Below are positions 42,301 to 57,300 of a DNA stretch of 64,000 nt, in pieces. Below the pieces are notes generated by a model. It was not told the origin of the DNA. It was given only the letters and a program-made list of their open reading frames with translations, and made no database searches. Source of the DNA: Antedon bifida (Eukaryota; Echinodermata; Crinoidea; Comatulida; Antedonidae); the NCBI GenBank assembly GCA_963402885.1, contig OY727095.1, forward strand, positions 4,717,001 to 4,781,000. Reading direction: 5' to 3'. Each line of letters begins with the position of its first letter. Position 1 is the first letter of the stretch. The translations under genes were made by a program, and so were the position numbers.

Positions 42301-45300
42301 AATATGATCAACAAACATATTGGTTGATATATCAATCCAGTATTCCTAACAGAGCATGCGCCATGATGAAACCATTATGTTTGTTGACGTTGATGTGCAT
42401 GTATGTTTGCATGTAAACAAGACGTTTGAACTAATTAATATATAACAGTTTTTATGTAAATCAATATTTTCTAGAAAATGTAAATATCCATGATGAACAG
42501 GAAAAGAAGTATATAATTAAAGATAATATGAATAGCTATAACACCTTTAGAACAATCACTGTTTTATATTCTTTTATTTTTGAAAACCTAACTCTTTCCC
42601 TAGAATGTATAAGAGTTGGCCACCTACCTACTGGTATGTGAATTCGCTTTTTGGTTTCAGTTATAAAATTGTTTCAAATAAATAACTGTAAATTTACATT
42701 TTAAGTAGAAAAACACAATTGGTGTTGAATTTTAATTTTCAGGAAATTTAAAAACCAAACCACTGTCATTGTACTGTCAGAAAACAAATAACCTTTAATT
42801 TTAATATCGACTATCAGCATCATTACTTGAACGCTTTTTAATTTACTTTTACGACCATTCTAATAAAGAAGGAATCCGTTCAAAGCACTTTCGGTTCCGA
42901 CGTTTCGTTTAATTAATTATTTGACATAAGCTTTTTAAAAATATGTATCTATTATAAGCAATGCAATTGTCAGATATAATATCGTTATAATCAATATGTA
43001 AGTATGACTATGTAAACGTATGCATAGACAGAGCTTCATTTGTTCATTGCTGTGGTTCATGTACATGCATTTTACATAGATTGAATTTTTACCCGATTCT
43101 GAAGCTGTCACTAAATAGGTTCTAACTGATTATCGCAAGTCATCTAGATAAGATTCTAGCTGTGTTAAATACTTTGAATACTGTGGAATGTTTGTATAAC
43201 TGTAGTAGGAATACATGTCTAATGGCCATTTAAAGCTTGGTTCCCACTTGCGACGCAACGTAACGCAACCTGCGCAACGTAAGAAAATGCCCTTCCAATC
43301 ATTGTGTTTGCCCCCGCCTGCGTGAAATCAAACCTACGATGTTTACAGCACTATTGCGTCGTCGGTTCCCACTTGTGATTACGAAATACAGCACTTTATT
43401 TTTTTTATTTTTTATTTTATTCCTTTCAGTAAAGACAATACAAACATAACATAAAACGTGAAAGTGGAGCACTGAGGAGAGACAAAAGCTGTCAAAGACT
43501 ACTATCGCCAAAGGGCGTGCCCCTCCAACTCAATTCATACAGATATGCACTAAAAACTAATTATTGTATTATATAAAATTGCACTATAAATATATATATA
43601 TATAAATGTGAATACAGGATTAAGATTATAATATACAGCATTTAAAATTGCGTCGATACGTCGCTGCGTTACGTTGCGTTCTAGTGGGAACCACGCTTTA
43701 GTTTTGTTTCCCAGACGCAACGCAGCGGCGACGCACAACGTGAGTCAATTGACCAATCACACGTACATGATTCAACGCGCCATGATTGGTTAAATTACTT
43801 GTGGCGAGCTTACGTTCTAGCGGTGCGTCCAATAAACTTTAAAACTGTGATATACAAATGATCGTCTGTAGTTTGATCTTTAATGTAAATCACTATAATC
43901 GTTTAGTAAAATTGTTTTGTGATTATTTTGACATATAAAAACGACCTCTGTAATGGCTTGTTGTGCTATAGATTTAAGTCGACGCGTATCTGTACAATCA
44001 CAATTCTGATTGTACAATGTAATGTATAATTTTGATCATTTTGTATGAAATTTGTTTTATTGTGTGCGTTTGTAATTTTGTACTGCGACTTCTGGCCTGT
44101 GAGTCATAGAGCTTCATTGTATGGTAGAAGTCCCCGACTTTATGTCCAATAAATGAAAGTAAATAGTAGGGCGTATTCATGAGGGTTAATTCGGCAGTAT
44201 CTCGTCTTCCTGACCTTAAGCGTGGTTCCCACTAGAAACTTAACGCCAGGAAGTAGGCGCAATCGAGTTCAAGCTTGGTTCCCACTAGAACGCAACGCAA
44301 GGACTTAAGACGTAACGCAAGCGAATTGACCAATCACAAGGAACGGTTCGAATAATCCTTTGCTTGGATTGGTAAATTCGCTTGCGTTGCGGCTTACGTC
44401 CTTGCGTTGCGTTCTAGTGGGAACCAAGCTACTAGAGACGCAACGCAAGCGAATTGATCAATAACCAATGATGAATTATCCATCCGTTATGATCACTTAC
44501 GTTGCGTACACTTAAGTTCACGTCCTTGTGTTGCGTCCTAGTCGGAAACACGCATTGACTTTCATTTACGTAATATAGGTGAGCGTATTAAAACTTGGTT
44601 GCCACTAAGTGCGCAACACAATGACGGAAACGCAACGCAATTAGTTTGACAAATCACAAGCAATGGATTATTGAAAAATCGTTTGTAATTGGTCAACTCA
44701 CGTTGCGCTTATGTCAATGCGTTGCGTCCTAGTGGGAACCAAGCTTAAGATTATTAATTTTATAACGCAATATCTTGTCACTGTTAAATCTGAGTTAATG
44801 TGTGAAAGTTAATTATTTTAATTTATGTTCATTAGTTATTCAAGTCGGATTGCATGGTAGTGTAAGAAAGGTACCAGTATCGAATGAACCAGGCTCAATG
44901 CATCTGTACAATATCATATTACATATTAATATTGATATTATTTATATACGTTATTAAGTACTCAATGCCTAGCAATATATGATACACAAGAGATATAGTT
45001 TAATATTATTAGTGTTTTATTACACTTTTCATTATTGATTGCCCATCGCTGTTTTGCAGGGATGGTTGTAATGCACTGAAAGAGTTTTAATACTGGTAAA
45101 CCTTTAATATTTCTAATATACTGTATCATGGCTCTAAATAAATGGAAGTTGTATCGGGCAACTCTGGTTCTGTGCCTTTGGCATTCTGCCTTATCCTATT
45201 GGACGTGGCTCTTGCAAATACAAATACATTAGGCCTTACCATCAAATAACACATACTTTGTAATTTCAAAAGCGAAAATTATTAATTTATTACAAAAGAT

Positions 45301-48300
45301 CTTTTTCTACGAACGTATAATTTGTAAAATTGAATGAAAAGAGGGCCTTAGTTTTGACATTTTTAAGACAATATTTAGTTTTCATTTCTGGATTATTAGG
45401 TTAGATAGACAACGTACGTATATATAGTATGTTTGCTCGAGGTTTAGTTTTATAAATCCATGTTTGTTTAACCTATTATTAATCAAATCCTTGTATAAAC
45501 TTAAACTGCATACAAATATTTAAACCTTCGTGTTGTTGTGTTGTTATTATTTATACATAAATTATTTTATAATTTTACATTCTTTCAATTCAATATTCAT
45601 ATCCGTAATACTCGAATAGGCGTGGAATTTTTACCACAGACAGTACTATGCAATTTAATCCCATTATGGAGTGTGTGTTAGATTTATATTAGATAGAGAA
45701 TTTTTAAAAGATGAGAGTGGTATGGATTTTGAAAATCTATAGATTTAGTTTATCTGTCAGACAAATTATCTCAAGTTTTATGTTAATACTTGGTGGAAAG
45801 ATGAATGCGGTGCTTATTATTGATTGTTAAAACAACATTAAACCAGTGAGGCATACATAACGATTTTAAGTTTACTGTTTTTCAATGATTGATATGAGAA
45901 TATTTAATGTAAAAATGAGAAAGCAATCAAGCGAGTCTGGTAATAAGAACACAAATGACTGGGATAAATTTACTACACATTATGTCACTATTCTACCAAC
46001 GTATTCTGTTCTAATCGATTCGAGCCGAATAATAACAGCCATGTTTGACTGTTATTATTATTATTATTATTTCCAATAATATGTTGTTAACCAATCGCTG
46101 TAATTCATTTCGGATGATATATCGTCGTGATTGGTCAAATGAATAGCGTTGCGTGTCCGTCCTGCGTCCAGTTGTAACCAAGCTTTATCAATCTACTTTC
46201 CATTGGGAATCAATCTTCAGGAGCGACATAGGATCTTTTACTAGCACCGTTCCAGTTCTATAAACATAACCGTCAAAATTGATCGTTTTAACTTTTTCAC
46301 CTTTTCTCATTACTGTAACAATCTCAGCCTCTAATCAAATAATAAACAATAATTTAACAAATGTGTCTTATTCATTCAGTGATTGGAAATAACATTCCAG
46401 CTGTCACATTTTCTTAGTAAGTGTTTTCAATCTTTCGATAAAACATTAATATCTCAACGGACACGACGTATTGACATTCCTATGTGCGTTGCTTAGCTAC
46501 TTACTTATTCTTAGATACAGTTACTTATATGGGGTATAGAAGTATCAGTCTCCATCCCTCATAGAGGAATTAAATTGTACCCCGTAGGTAATTAGATGAA
46601 AATCGCACTTGCTAACACCCTTCTCACGTTCCTCCAACAACCCCCCTCCCACAACTTCCACCAACCCCTACAGCCCATAACAGACACCACCCCCCCCCCC
46701 TTCTCTCCCCGTCCCCTCTCCCTCCTAATATCAATATCACTGCTCTGGTAATTGATCCTGTTCATCTTTCTTCCCATTTTTACTTACTTTTCTTGCTTTA
46801 CCATAGATAAATTAGTAGTAACAGTAGCCCAATTTTAAATCGAAATTAATCTCAGTCGATTCGATAACCAACAGCTCTACCTTCTACCTCAATTATATCA
46901 ACTAGACCCTTAATGAACCCTGTTTGCTTATAGGCATTTCATGAAATGTGTAGGCCTACTCTTGTCGTCCATATACACTCTGCCCGAGTTTTACATCAAA
47001 GATAATTCGTTAACAATCCCCTTCCCGCACCCCACTCAATCAACTAGGCCCTGGTGGTAATTGACTCTTCGTTTGTCCAAAGTTAATTTCAATCACTTCT
47101 TCCTTCCTATTTACTTTTGAAATGTTTATCATACAATTATTCGGTGGATTTATTCACTAAATGTTTTGTATCCACTACAAGATCCACAGAATAAAGAGAT
47201 ACCAGGATAACTCCAAATAAAGATACTTATACATACACGGAAGTGAGTTGACCAATCACTACCGACAGTTTGGATAATCATTTGCTTGTGATTGGTCAAC
47301 TTACTCGTCTTGCGCTTACGTCGTTGCGTTGAGTCCTAGTACAGGGCCGGAACCAAGCTTTATTGAGGATTCAATTTATGTGTATTATGAAAATGAAAGT
47401 TCAGTCGTCGTGTTTGGTAATTCTAACCGTGCGCATTAGGAACATTTAGAATGAACTATGCGTAGTAAAACAACCCATTGATACCATTACGTAAATGATA
47501 CGTGTGAGGTATTCGTTCAAAATTCTTTCCTCTCCATTGATTACCTGGCTAAATATTATCATTAGCCATTTAGAAATTGGACGAGGGCTTTGACCAGTAA
47601 GAATTCGTTCGTTCTCAAATGATATTTTTACAGACATTGTTTTTATTATAAATATGCCTGAGCAACGGTACCATGGCGATAATGGTTATACAGTAATCGT
47701 TTTAAGTCGTTAATATTTTATATAATGGTTTTGATGATTATTATATTAAAGTTGGTAGACAGAACATAATGTCTCTCTGTCTAAACAAGTATTATTTCTA
47801 ATTTTACAGTATTGAAAATAAATATTATATTATATGATTGTTATTACAACGCATTATGTTCAAATTGAAAATGGAATTATTAACTATACTTAAAATTATT
47901 ATTTTTTTTAATTCAAAATTCTAATTAATAGTAAATATAGATGGGAAAATGTCTTTCCGTCCAAAAAAATTATTATTTCTAATTTTACAGTATTGAGAAT
48001 TTTTTTTTTTATTACAGCACATTTTGTCAAAATTTGAAATGGAATGATTCAACTAATTTGTTTTTCTAATTTTTTGTTTTTGTTTTTTTTTTTAATCTTC
48101 GAAATTCTAGTTAATAGTAGATATTTGAAAAACTATTTAAGTCGTACTTATTGCATTTCATCCTTTTATCAACAACACCATCTCAACCATTCTTTCATGT
48201 ATCCGACAAACATTCTCAAAAGTTTACGTCAGCGACTTCTTGACGCATCTGTTATGCAAATTAGGTATCATAAATATCATTATTATAATCTCTCTTCTCT

Positions 48301-51300
48301 TTTCTTCCGGCTACAGCTTAATCCGTCAAGAGCACAATGACGATTTCATCATTATTGTTATAACAATATTATTCATCACCATTTTAACATCATTGTCACC
48401 AATATCATTAATATCATTCTTATCATTTCTTAATAGCGACGAATAGCTGATTTACGTTTATTTAATTGCTATTTAAAATGAGGTTCTGCTTGTAGAATTT
48501 TCCCCTTTTCTTTGTTTAAATCAATATTTGTATTTTTTTTATTTTCATCGTACAAAGAAAATAAAATAAAAGAAGTTGTCATTGTCAAAAATATTTCATT
48601 AAAATTATTTTCAAGATGACTGACATCATATGATAATGATATCAATATTTTTCTTCCTTCGCTCCATGTGGCCATGCATATTAAAATCACCATTGTCATC
48701 ATCAAAATCACTGTTTTCATCATCACAATCACCATTGTCATCATTAAAATCACCATTGTTATCAAAATCAACATTGTCATCATCACAATCACCATTGTCA
48801 TCATCAACATCACCATTGTCATCATCGCAATCACCATTGTCATCTATCAAAATCACCATTATCATCATTGACATCACCATTGTCATCATTAACATCACCA
48901 TTGTCATCAAAATCACCATTGTCATCATCAAAATCACCATTGTCATCATTAACATCACATTGTCATCATCAAAATCACCATTGTCATCATCAAAATCAAC
49001 ATTATCATCATCAACATCACCATTGTCATCATCAAAATCCCCATTGTCATCATCAACATCACCATTGTCATCATCAACATCACCATTGTCATCTTCACAA
49101 TCACCGTTGTCATCATCAAAATCACCATTGTCGTCATTATCCTCTCCTTCTCTTCTTCACACTGTTTGTTGTCTGTTACCATAATTATTACTATCATCTA
49201 TCTTTAGAAACATCAATATCATCATTAAATTTTCCCCATTATTTTATCCGACATAAAACCAAACCAACCACAAGTCAATAAAAATTATGAGTTATATTCA
49301 ACAATCGATATTACAAAAGTTTAGTTATGTAATAAAATATCCAGGCCGTCCATTTATAAATTGAATAATTACTGTATCTACTTTATTTTCAATATTTCAA
49401 CCTTGAATATTATACATAAAAATAGTTATGTGTTTAGGCACTTTTACATGCACTGTCATGTGGTGTTGAAAATAAATGCGTGGTCTATTATGTATTTATT
49501 TATTCTATTACCTGCAACAACTGATTGTAGTTATTTAATTAGGTATTCAGTGACAAAATCTAATTAGCATCAGGTCGATATTATACAGTTTATATGGCAT
49601 TTTAATATTATTTAATAATAATATATTTAACGATTATTATGTGCAACAAGTTCTAAAAATTATAGAAATTCTTTTGGTAAGATTCATAGTTGGTAATCAA
49701 TTATTGAAATTAACGAATGCTAATTATTTTTAACTAGGGCAGAAGTTATCAGCGAAGTAAACATCGCTCTAATGTATGCTGTAGCTTTAGACCTATCTAA
49801 AGATGTTTTACAAAGAATAAACAATGATCTGCTTTGTTTTAATATTAAATCATCGTTGCATGTTTTTTTTTTCTTTGGTGTTTCATACATTTTAGTATTC
49901 AGGGAACACTATATAAAGCCTATTTGCTCCTCTGTCTACACTATCAAACTTGATGTGACAACAAAATGTGATGTGACCATATATGGACATGATGATATCA
50001 TACCATTACCATATTTGGGCATATCACTACCATATTTGAGTACATCACACTTTTTTTCAAACTAGATTTGGATTTATAAATGTGTTGCAACCATGGCCGC
50101 AGTCGTGGTTTGAAGTTACAATAACTAGAGATACGCGTGGCTTGCGACAGTAAGTCCAACTTAGCTTAGTTATTTACTTGGACAACGTTGGACCTGCCTA
50201 CTAACTCACCAATGGTAGCAATAATTGGTAAATAAAACCAACTTAGCGAGCAAATAACTAAGTCTGAACAGGCCCTTATATAACTACTTGAAAAAATGAG
50301 GGAAAAAATCAAGCTGATTTGTCTGCACCCACGTAATTTTTAACTATTGGCAAGTCAATGCTATGATTATGCTGGTAAACAAAACAGTAGTAATATACAG
50401 AGATCAAGTAAGCAATTATCACGTAATCCGCCTTATGAAATTCTAAACACTGTTTTGCAATTGTAATATCATTTACGATGTTTACTATTACAAATGTTAT
50501 GTTCTATTATTTTCAATTACCATAATCCTTCAGTCAAATGTAAATGAAATGTATAATTAGTTGTCACAGTATCTGCTCACAACTTGGTTTCTGATTGAAT
50601 AATTTGTTTGTGCTTGAAATTATTAACCGTTGTTAATTATATAGTTATATACTCTAGGTTTATTTTTATTTTTTTAGTAATGTGTTTTGTTGTGGGTCCC
50701 TTCGAGACAAGTTGTAACTTCTAGAAGGGATCCATGATAATAATGACTACCAATTACTGCTTTATCTATGTTCACTTTAATATCTTTTTTGTTTATGTTC
50801 ATTCATTATTATCTGAATAAATGTTATCTGAATCTGAATCTGAATCTAGGTTCTCAAAATTCTTATTACCATTAGATTCTAAAACAAACAAAAGTATACA
50901 TTAAAGTATGTGGCATAACTAAAAGGCCTACTATGGAAATTAGTATTAGTTTAAACTATAGTCTGTTTCGTCTAGATGATTCTTTTTGTTATTTCTTGTT
51001 GTTGTTATATTTTTGGAAAGGTTTCACCAAATTTACCTATTTATTTTGCATCTCGAAATTATTGTTTTCCGTGGCTTAAAATCACGTTTCAAGTCTAGAC
51101 GTACTCGGTTACTTTAGCCTAGATAACCATATCATTTTCTTACATTACACAATGAATAATCTAAAATACGTTAAACCAACACTTTCCTTTTAATGTAGTA
51201 ATGCCGTACATATTTTTGAAAACCAACCTTTCCTTTTAACGTAAATTATACCTTAGCCTAGATTGTATAACAACCATTCTGGGCAATGAGATGTATTGAA

Positions 51301-54300
51301 TTATTATTTTCAAGAAGATGATTATGAAAAAATCGATTATGAAGGAAGTGTATTCTTTTCTAAGATTTTATTAGGGCAACTTAAGCAGTCCAATCGGTTA
51401 ATTATCGTATTCCCTCTCCCTAATGGCCACAAGAACAACTTCGTCTTGAAATACAATAACCCTCATCATGCAAAAGAATACAATTTTTTTTTTTGAAAAT
51501 CGATATTGTGTGTGACAATTGGACGAACTCGAATATCATTGTAATAAGCGTGAGTGTATTAGGCCTAAATAGAAACTGGTGAAATACATACAACTCAGTT
51601 TTAGACATACGCATTCAAGCAAATGCAAATAATTTTTTTCACGCACGCGCACTGTGACACTTCACAGGTAAACATTGGACTAACATTACTAACTTGGGAA
51701 TATGATCAATAAATTTGTTACAACCATCAAATATTCTTGAAGTCATAACCGTCCTGTTGGTAGCGGCCTATTTTTTTTTCATAAAAATCAATATATTGGT
51801 GACGTCACACAGATGATTAAATCTCGATCTATCTGTATCTTCAATAGGGGCTGAATTAATAAATAGCGTGCCCTCTATCGGTCTTTGCATTTATATTTTA
51901 GTTTAGTAGTAGTACAGGACTAGTATAGTTATTATGGAGCTCAAAAATTCGAAAATCCAATGTTTATTATCTCAGCATAATACGTACTATATCGTTGCAA
52001 TATTGAATTTTGTCAATGTATACTTTACCCATGAGATAATCAAAATGTTAATATTAAAACTAAATGACAGGTGATTCGATCTTTGTTTTGATGTTCTGTT
52101 CGTCAATCACGTGTCTATAAATCACATTGTCTTGTATTTTTGTTGCAATATAAATTTGTTTTCTTTATTGACAAATGATAACTTGAAATGAAGGCAACGT
52201 AGAAGTGTGTCAAATCAGGCGTGTCTGTATTATTACAAAGTTGTATAATTACAATTATTCATTGAGAAATGTGTTTGTTAACAGCTTAAACATTAAATGT
52301 ATGTGAGTGAGTTATCAATAATCTTTAAAATGTTATAGTTTTAGATCAAGTGTTCCTATTCTCGCTCGTGTGGGGGCGCATTTGGTGTAGTAACACTATT
52401 TTGTGAGAAATCGTCGTACTAGACAATTTAGGATTTCGACCCTAGCTGAAACTCCTTGGTTTAGGAGAATACAGAAAACAACATATTGTTCGGTTTAGGA
52501 GGAGATTCAAAGAAATACATTGGTTCGGTTTTGGGAGAGATAGATTCAAACAAGGGTGTTCAGCACTTCATTTCACCATTTTACTGGATCCGCTATTGAT
52601 AATATACTAGCCTTAAGTATAATAACTTGCTGGATTATTAGATGATAGGATGATATTTTGGACTTTTTGTTTTGTTTATTCTGATGAATGAACCTCTTCA
52701 ATCTAACAATACCATGTTGACTAATCCTAAACCATCACTTAAATTACCTAATTTGGATGTGTATTGAAACAAGTTATTATAATTAATGATTATGCCTAAA
52801 TTAGCTTAGCTTTCTTAGAAAGAAATCTTCCTACGCAATTATGTTGTTTTCTTTAATGTTTCATAGTGTACGTTAAGTAATGATGAAAGTGTTTGTGGAA
52901 TGTGTAGGTCTATCTTCGTTACCTGACATTGTTTACAAAATCTATTCTCTTTATAATTTTATGGCGTCAGTTGCTAACGGTATCCCAAAGAACCGACATT
53001 GCCAATTAACATGGTTTTTATCGATTCTATCAACAGAGAACCTGTAAACAAATTTGGTTATTTCTAGAATTTCTACGAATAAAGAGCGCGGTCTGTCAAA
53101 ACATTAGTTAGTACGGTGTCGTTTACGACAGTCTGGAGTTGTGGCATAGAACTATTTTTACTCGTGCGGAACGGAAATGTTGCATAAATAACGCGTGTCA
53201 CATTGGCTACATAGCTACATACATGTTCTTTTTCGGCACACAAATCATATTTTCCTGTAGGTTATGAAATTATTCAGCAACATTCCAACGTATGTTTAAA
53301 CTTTCAAACAAACGAAGGCATTTTGTAATCTTTTGACATTTCCATCGTTTAAGTTCGGTTTCCACTAGGAATGTAAGCGCGCCGCAATTTGCCGCAATCA
53401 TTTGCTTGTGATTGGTCAACTAACATGCCCGGCGTCATTGCGTTTCGTTCAAGTGTGAACCAAGCTGTAGTTATATAAAACATATTTCATTACTCCACAG
53501 TTGAAATATAACGTTAGCCTATCACGTTTTTAATCCAATATCACATCATTTCCAATTTCAATATAAATACTTTAGATAGAATAACATTTTGACGATTTTT
53601 GTTTTATTACAGTTTTGCTAATAGAAACGTAACATTTCTCAGTAATATTAATATCATGAGTTAAAAATCAAAATATATTTATCTTTGTGGTATATAGCAC
53701 GTAAAACATTTTATTGTAATGGGCAAATCTGGAAAATGCGATTCCATTTTTTACTTTACATGATAAACAGTATAGTTTTTAATTATTTATATATATTAAA
53801 ATTATTAAGTTAATCATAACAAACTTGTTTGTGTTTTAGTTATTCGGCTGTTGTTATCACTATCATATGGTTTTAGCATAAATATTCTAGTAGAACATAT
53901 ATTGAAAAATGGTGGAGAGGGTAGTGATATATATATTAAAGGGTTAGATGATCATGTTTTAAAATGTTAATTTTAAAACATAAACCTTTATTTATAATAA
54001 CATTTATAATAATCTCACTTATGAATATTGTTGTATGTTTTATACTGCAATAAACCCGGAGCTACTCTTTAAGCACATTAAATCATCTTGCAGGAGTTCG
54101 GTTACTTTATATTATTTGCTCTGTAATTCAAAGTAAAGCTGTTTTATCTGTTTTCTACTTCAACCTCTTCATTTATGTTTACACAATTAAGAAGTCCAGT
54201 TGTATACGATAGACAACGTGGCATCAATTAAAACTTAAACATGCCTATTATGGATACTTTCAAAGCCCGATATCTTTTGAGAAGCTATCTTATAAATTAT

Positions 54301-57300
54301 AGTCTTTGTCAAATAACTCCAAGATATCATAGTTGCCACGCCCACTATGTCAATAGAGAAGAGTGACATCACATTCACGATTCCCTATGACGTGTCCCAT
54401 CAATTCCTGGAAAATTTGAAGAGAGGAGGCCAATTATGAATTTGAATTATGTAAAACAAAGCAGAGACACACACATTGATTGTTATATTAAAAAAAGTAT
54501 CATCTTTTGGACTCTGAATCTGATTTTTCTTTCACTCTATTTGTGAACTTAACAGCACTCGTGGCATTTACGGATGACTTATGTTCCTAAGATAGATATA
54601 CTATAATATCAAAGGGTGTATTAATAGAGATAATGGTTTTACTTATAACAAATCTGATATGTTAAACAGACCATGTTTTAATTGCATGATTGGAGCTGTT
54701 TGTCTTGATATCTTGCAACAATTGCGCTCTCTTTAACTTAAATGGTTCAAATGGCAGTAAAGATGTAAAACGAGCGACGAAGATTATTTAATTAACACTC
54801 GACTTGCAGAAAGTTAATGCCCGAAGGGTAGTGATATAGATCCGACTTTGAGTTTGAAGTTGATTGATCTAAAACATAGTGAGCCGTCTACAAGAAACTT
54901 GACATTTCAAACTGTCGTGCTTTACTAAATGCTTATCGCATTACTTGACGATAACATTGATGATACTGTACAGTATGCAATATATCTAGCCTCAGTTAAA
55001 ATGCAATAAAATGTCAATACAGCTTCACATAGTTCCGCGCCGTGATTGGATGATTGCTGTGACATGTTTAAAAGGTAAAAAGCAATTAATATCAAACACG
55101 TTTAATCCTGCGAAGGTTGGTTTACATAAGGCTAAATTAGTTTACATCGGATATATAGATTGAACCATTATACAGTAGATAGTGTGGACAACCCTGAATC
55201 TGCTGGCCTGCATACCAGGCAATACGTAGGCCTACGTCTATTAAAACGCAACGCAGCGACGTATCGACGACGCAAAGTGCTGTATTGCGTAATCACGTGG
55301 GAACCGACGACGCAATATTATTGCTTTAAACATCGCAGGTTTGATTTCACGCAGGCGGGGGCAAACACAATTATTGGAAGGGCATTTCCTTACGTTGCGT
55401 CGGTTGCGTTACGTTGCGTCGCTAGTGGGAATCAAGCTTAGTGTGAGTGTAGGCCAAACGGATAATATATAATAGCCGAACTTCAACCACAGCTACTAAT
55501 ATTAGTTAGTAGGCCTACTTTAAATTTACCAACATTGCAAATTAAAAATAACCCTATTTTAACAAACATAAAACTGTATCTTTCATTAGTTGTGGATCAA
55601 CAAATTACTCACTCCTGTATCACTCGTTTTCATTTACACATAGAAAACATTGCACTTTGTGGAAATTGCTTATGTTAATGATATCTTTTAGATTTGCTGT
55701 TTATGCAATCATGTCGTAGTTGTAAGTTTTTACACATTGAGATAATAGCCTTACAATATAACGTCTTTAAAATCAAATTATAATGCTCAATATTCGTATA
55801 AAACAACCATTCTGATTTCTCTCGGGGGATACCGTTGAGGTGTTCCACTCTGTGTGTTAACGGTACTACCAAGCCTCTTTTATGTCCAAGTGCCCGCCCA
55901 TAATAATTTTTCCCGACAGAGAATATTTTTATAGGCTATAATAGCTCATTAACGTACTCCCCATTTAATATGCCCACATGGGACCCACCAATATGCGGAT
56001 GATCGCGCAGTATATTACCTAGTCTAATATATTTAATGTATTGTTGAATAATGAAGTAGATGTAGTTTATTTTGTTTTAAACAGAATTGATACCAAACCA
56101 TCTTCTAATATACCACTCTATTTTTAGATCCCTTTCCATCCATCTCACATGTTTCCCCTTTCTTTATTGAATCCAATTCCATTTAGTCGGCAATAAACCA
56201 TCTCGGAAGGCCTCAGTCAACTCGGTCCCACGTCAACTCACTATCTGCTCCATCCTCTTGTGGTAATATACGTAGGCCTATTACTCTAACGATAATTTTA
56301 GCTCCACTTCAAAGTGACTAAGCCAAAAATTTATATAGGCGCGCCTACAAAACCCAATCTTTCCTGGAACAACCAATTCAATAATTAATTGGCAATGCAC
56401 GTAACGTAACCTTCCATTCTCTTCCTTATTTTTTTCTATTAATTTTCAAATGGCCAAATGTATATGACATCACTTCTGTCTGCCTACGGAGTACTTTGTC
56501 TGACAGAGTGTACACTGTCATTTCAATATACAACTTAATTCATATAATAGTATATTTCGTGATATTGCAATCAACACTAATGGCAAATCAAGAATCACTT
56601 GAATAATTCAAAGCAAGTATTTATATTTGACATGGAATAGTGAAATTTAATTCGTTTAGATAATTAGATTGGCCGGTTGATAGCTCTTTTTTCAATTGTG
56701 TTTGATTGGGATTCAGACACCTTCGGCCCATACTACTAATTATTACAATTTCTTTAATATAAGGTACAGTACTGAGTGGATATATTAATTAAAAGCCGTC
56801 GTTCTTCTTCTTTTTCTTCTTCTCCTTACGCATAAACAGCGAGTAACTCGCCAATTATGGATGGATCAACTATTTAATAATTTAAGTGCTTGAAAAATGA
56901 GAGAACAACATTAGTATAATTCAGATATCATAATATCGTAGTCCTATGAAGTGCAGTAGTACATGCCAACAAAAGATTAATAATTTTAAAACAAAGTTTC
57001 TTTAACTTGTATATAATTGCGGGTCCTTAAACAGTTATAATTTCCACTCGTTGAATGTATACACCACGAATCGAATTGGTTTAATTTAAGCGTCGTCATG
57101 CGTGTATGCGTATATTATTTTAAATCGCACAACCAATTAGAACTCATTAATGTCCGATTCACTCAAATATATTTTGCTTATTTAAGGAAGTTTGTATTCG
57201 TCTGCAAGATTAAACAACATCCATCATAAATCACATGCATTGCTTAAACATGCCCATGCGTTCATTTCCACAACATTACTATTGAAACTATGTTTTTTCA

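Noticed and set aside
48469-49281. Several 80-184-codon frames (Met/Thr, Ser/Pro, Asp-rich)
   Set aside because: All come from the CACCATTGTCATCATCAA repeat; no consistent frame or start.
49742-49860. Possible exon reading EVNIALMYAVALDLSKDVLQ
   Set aside because: Open but without a donor site or homology; too weak to call.
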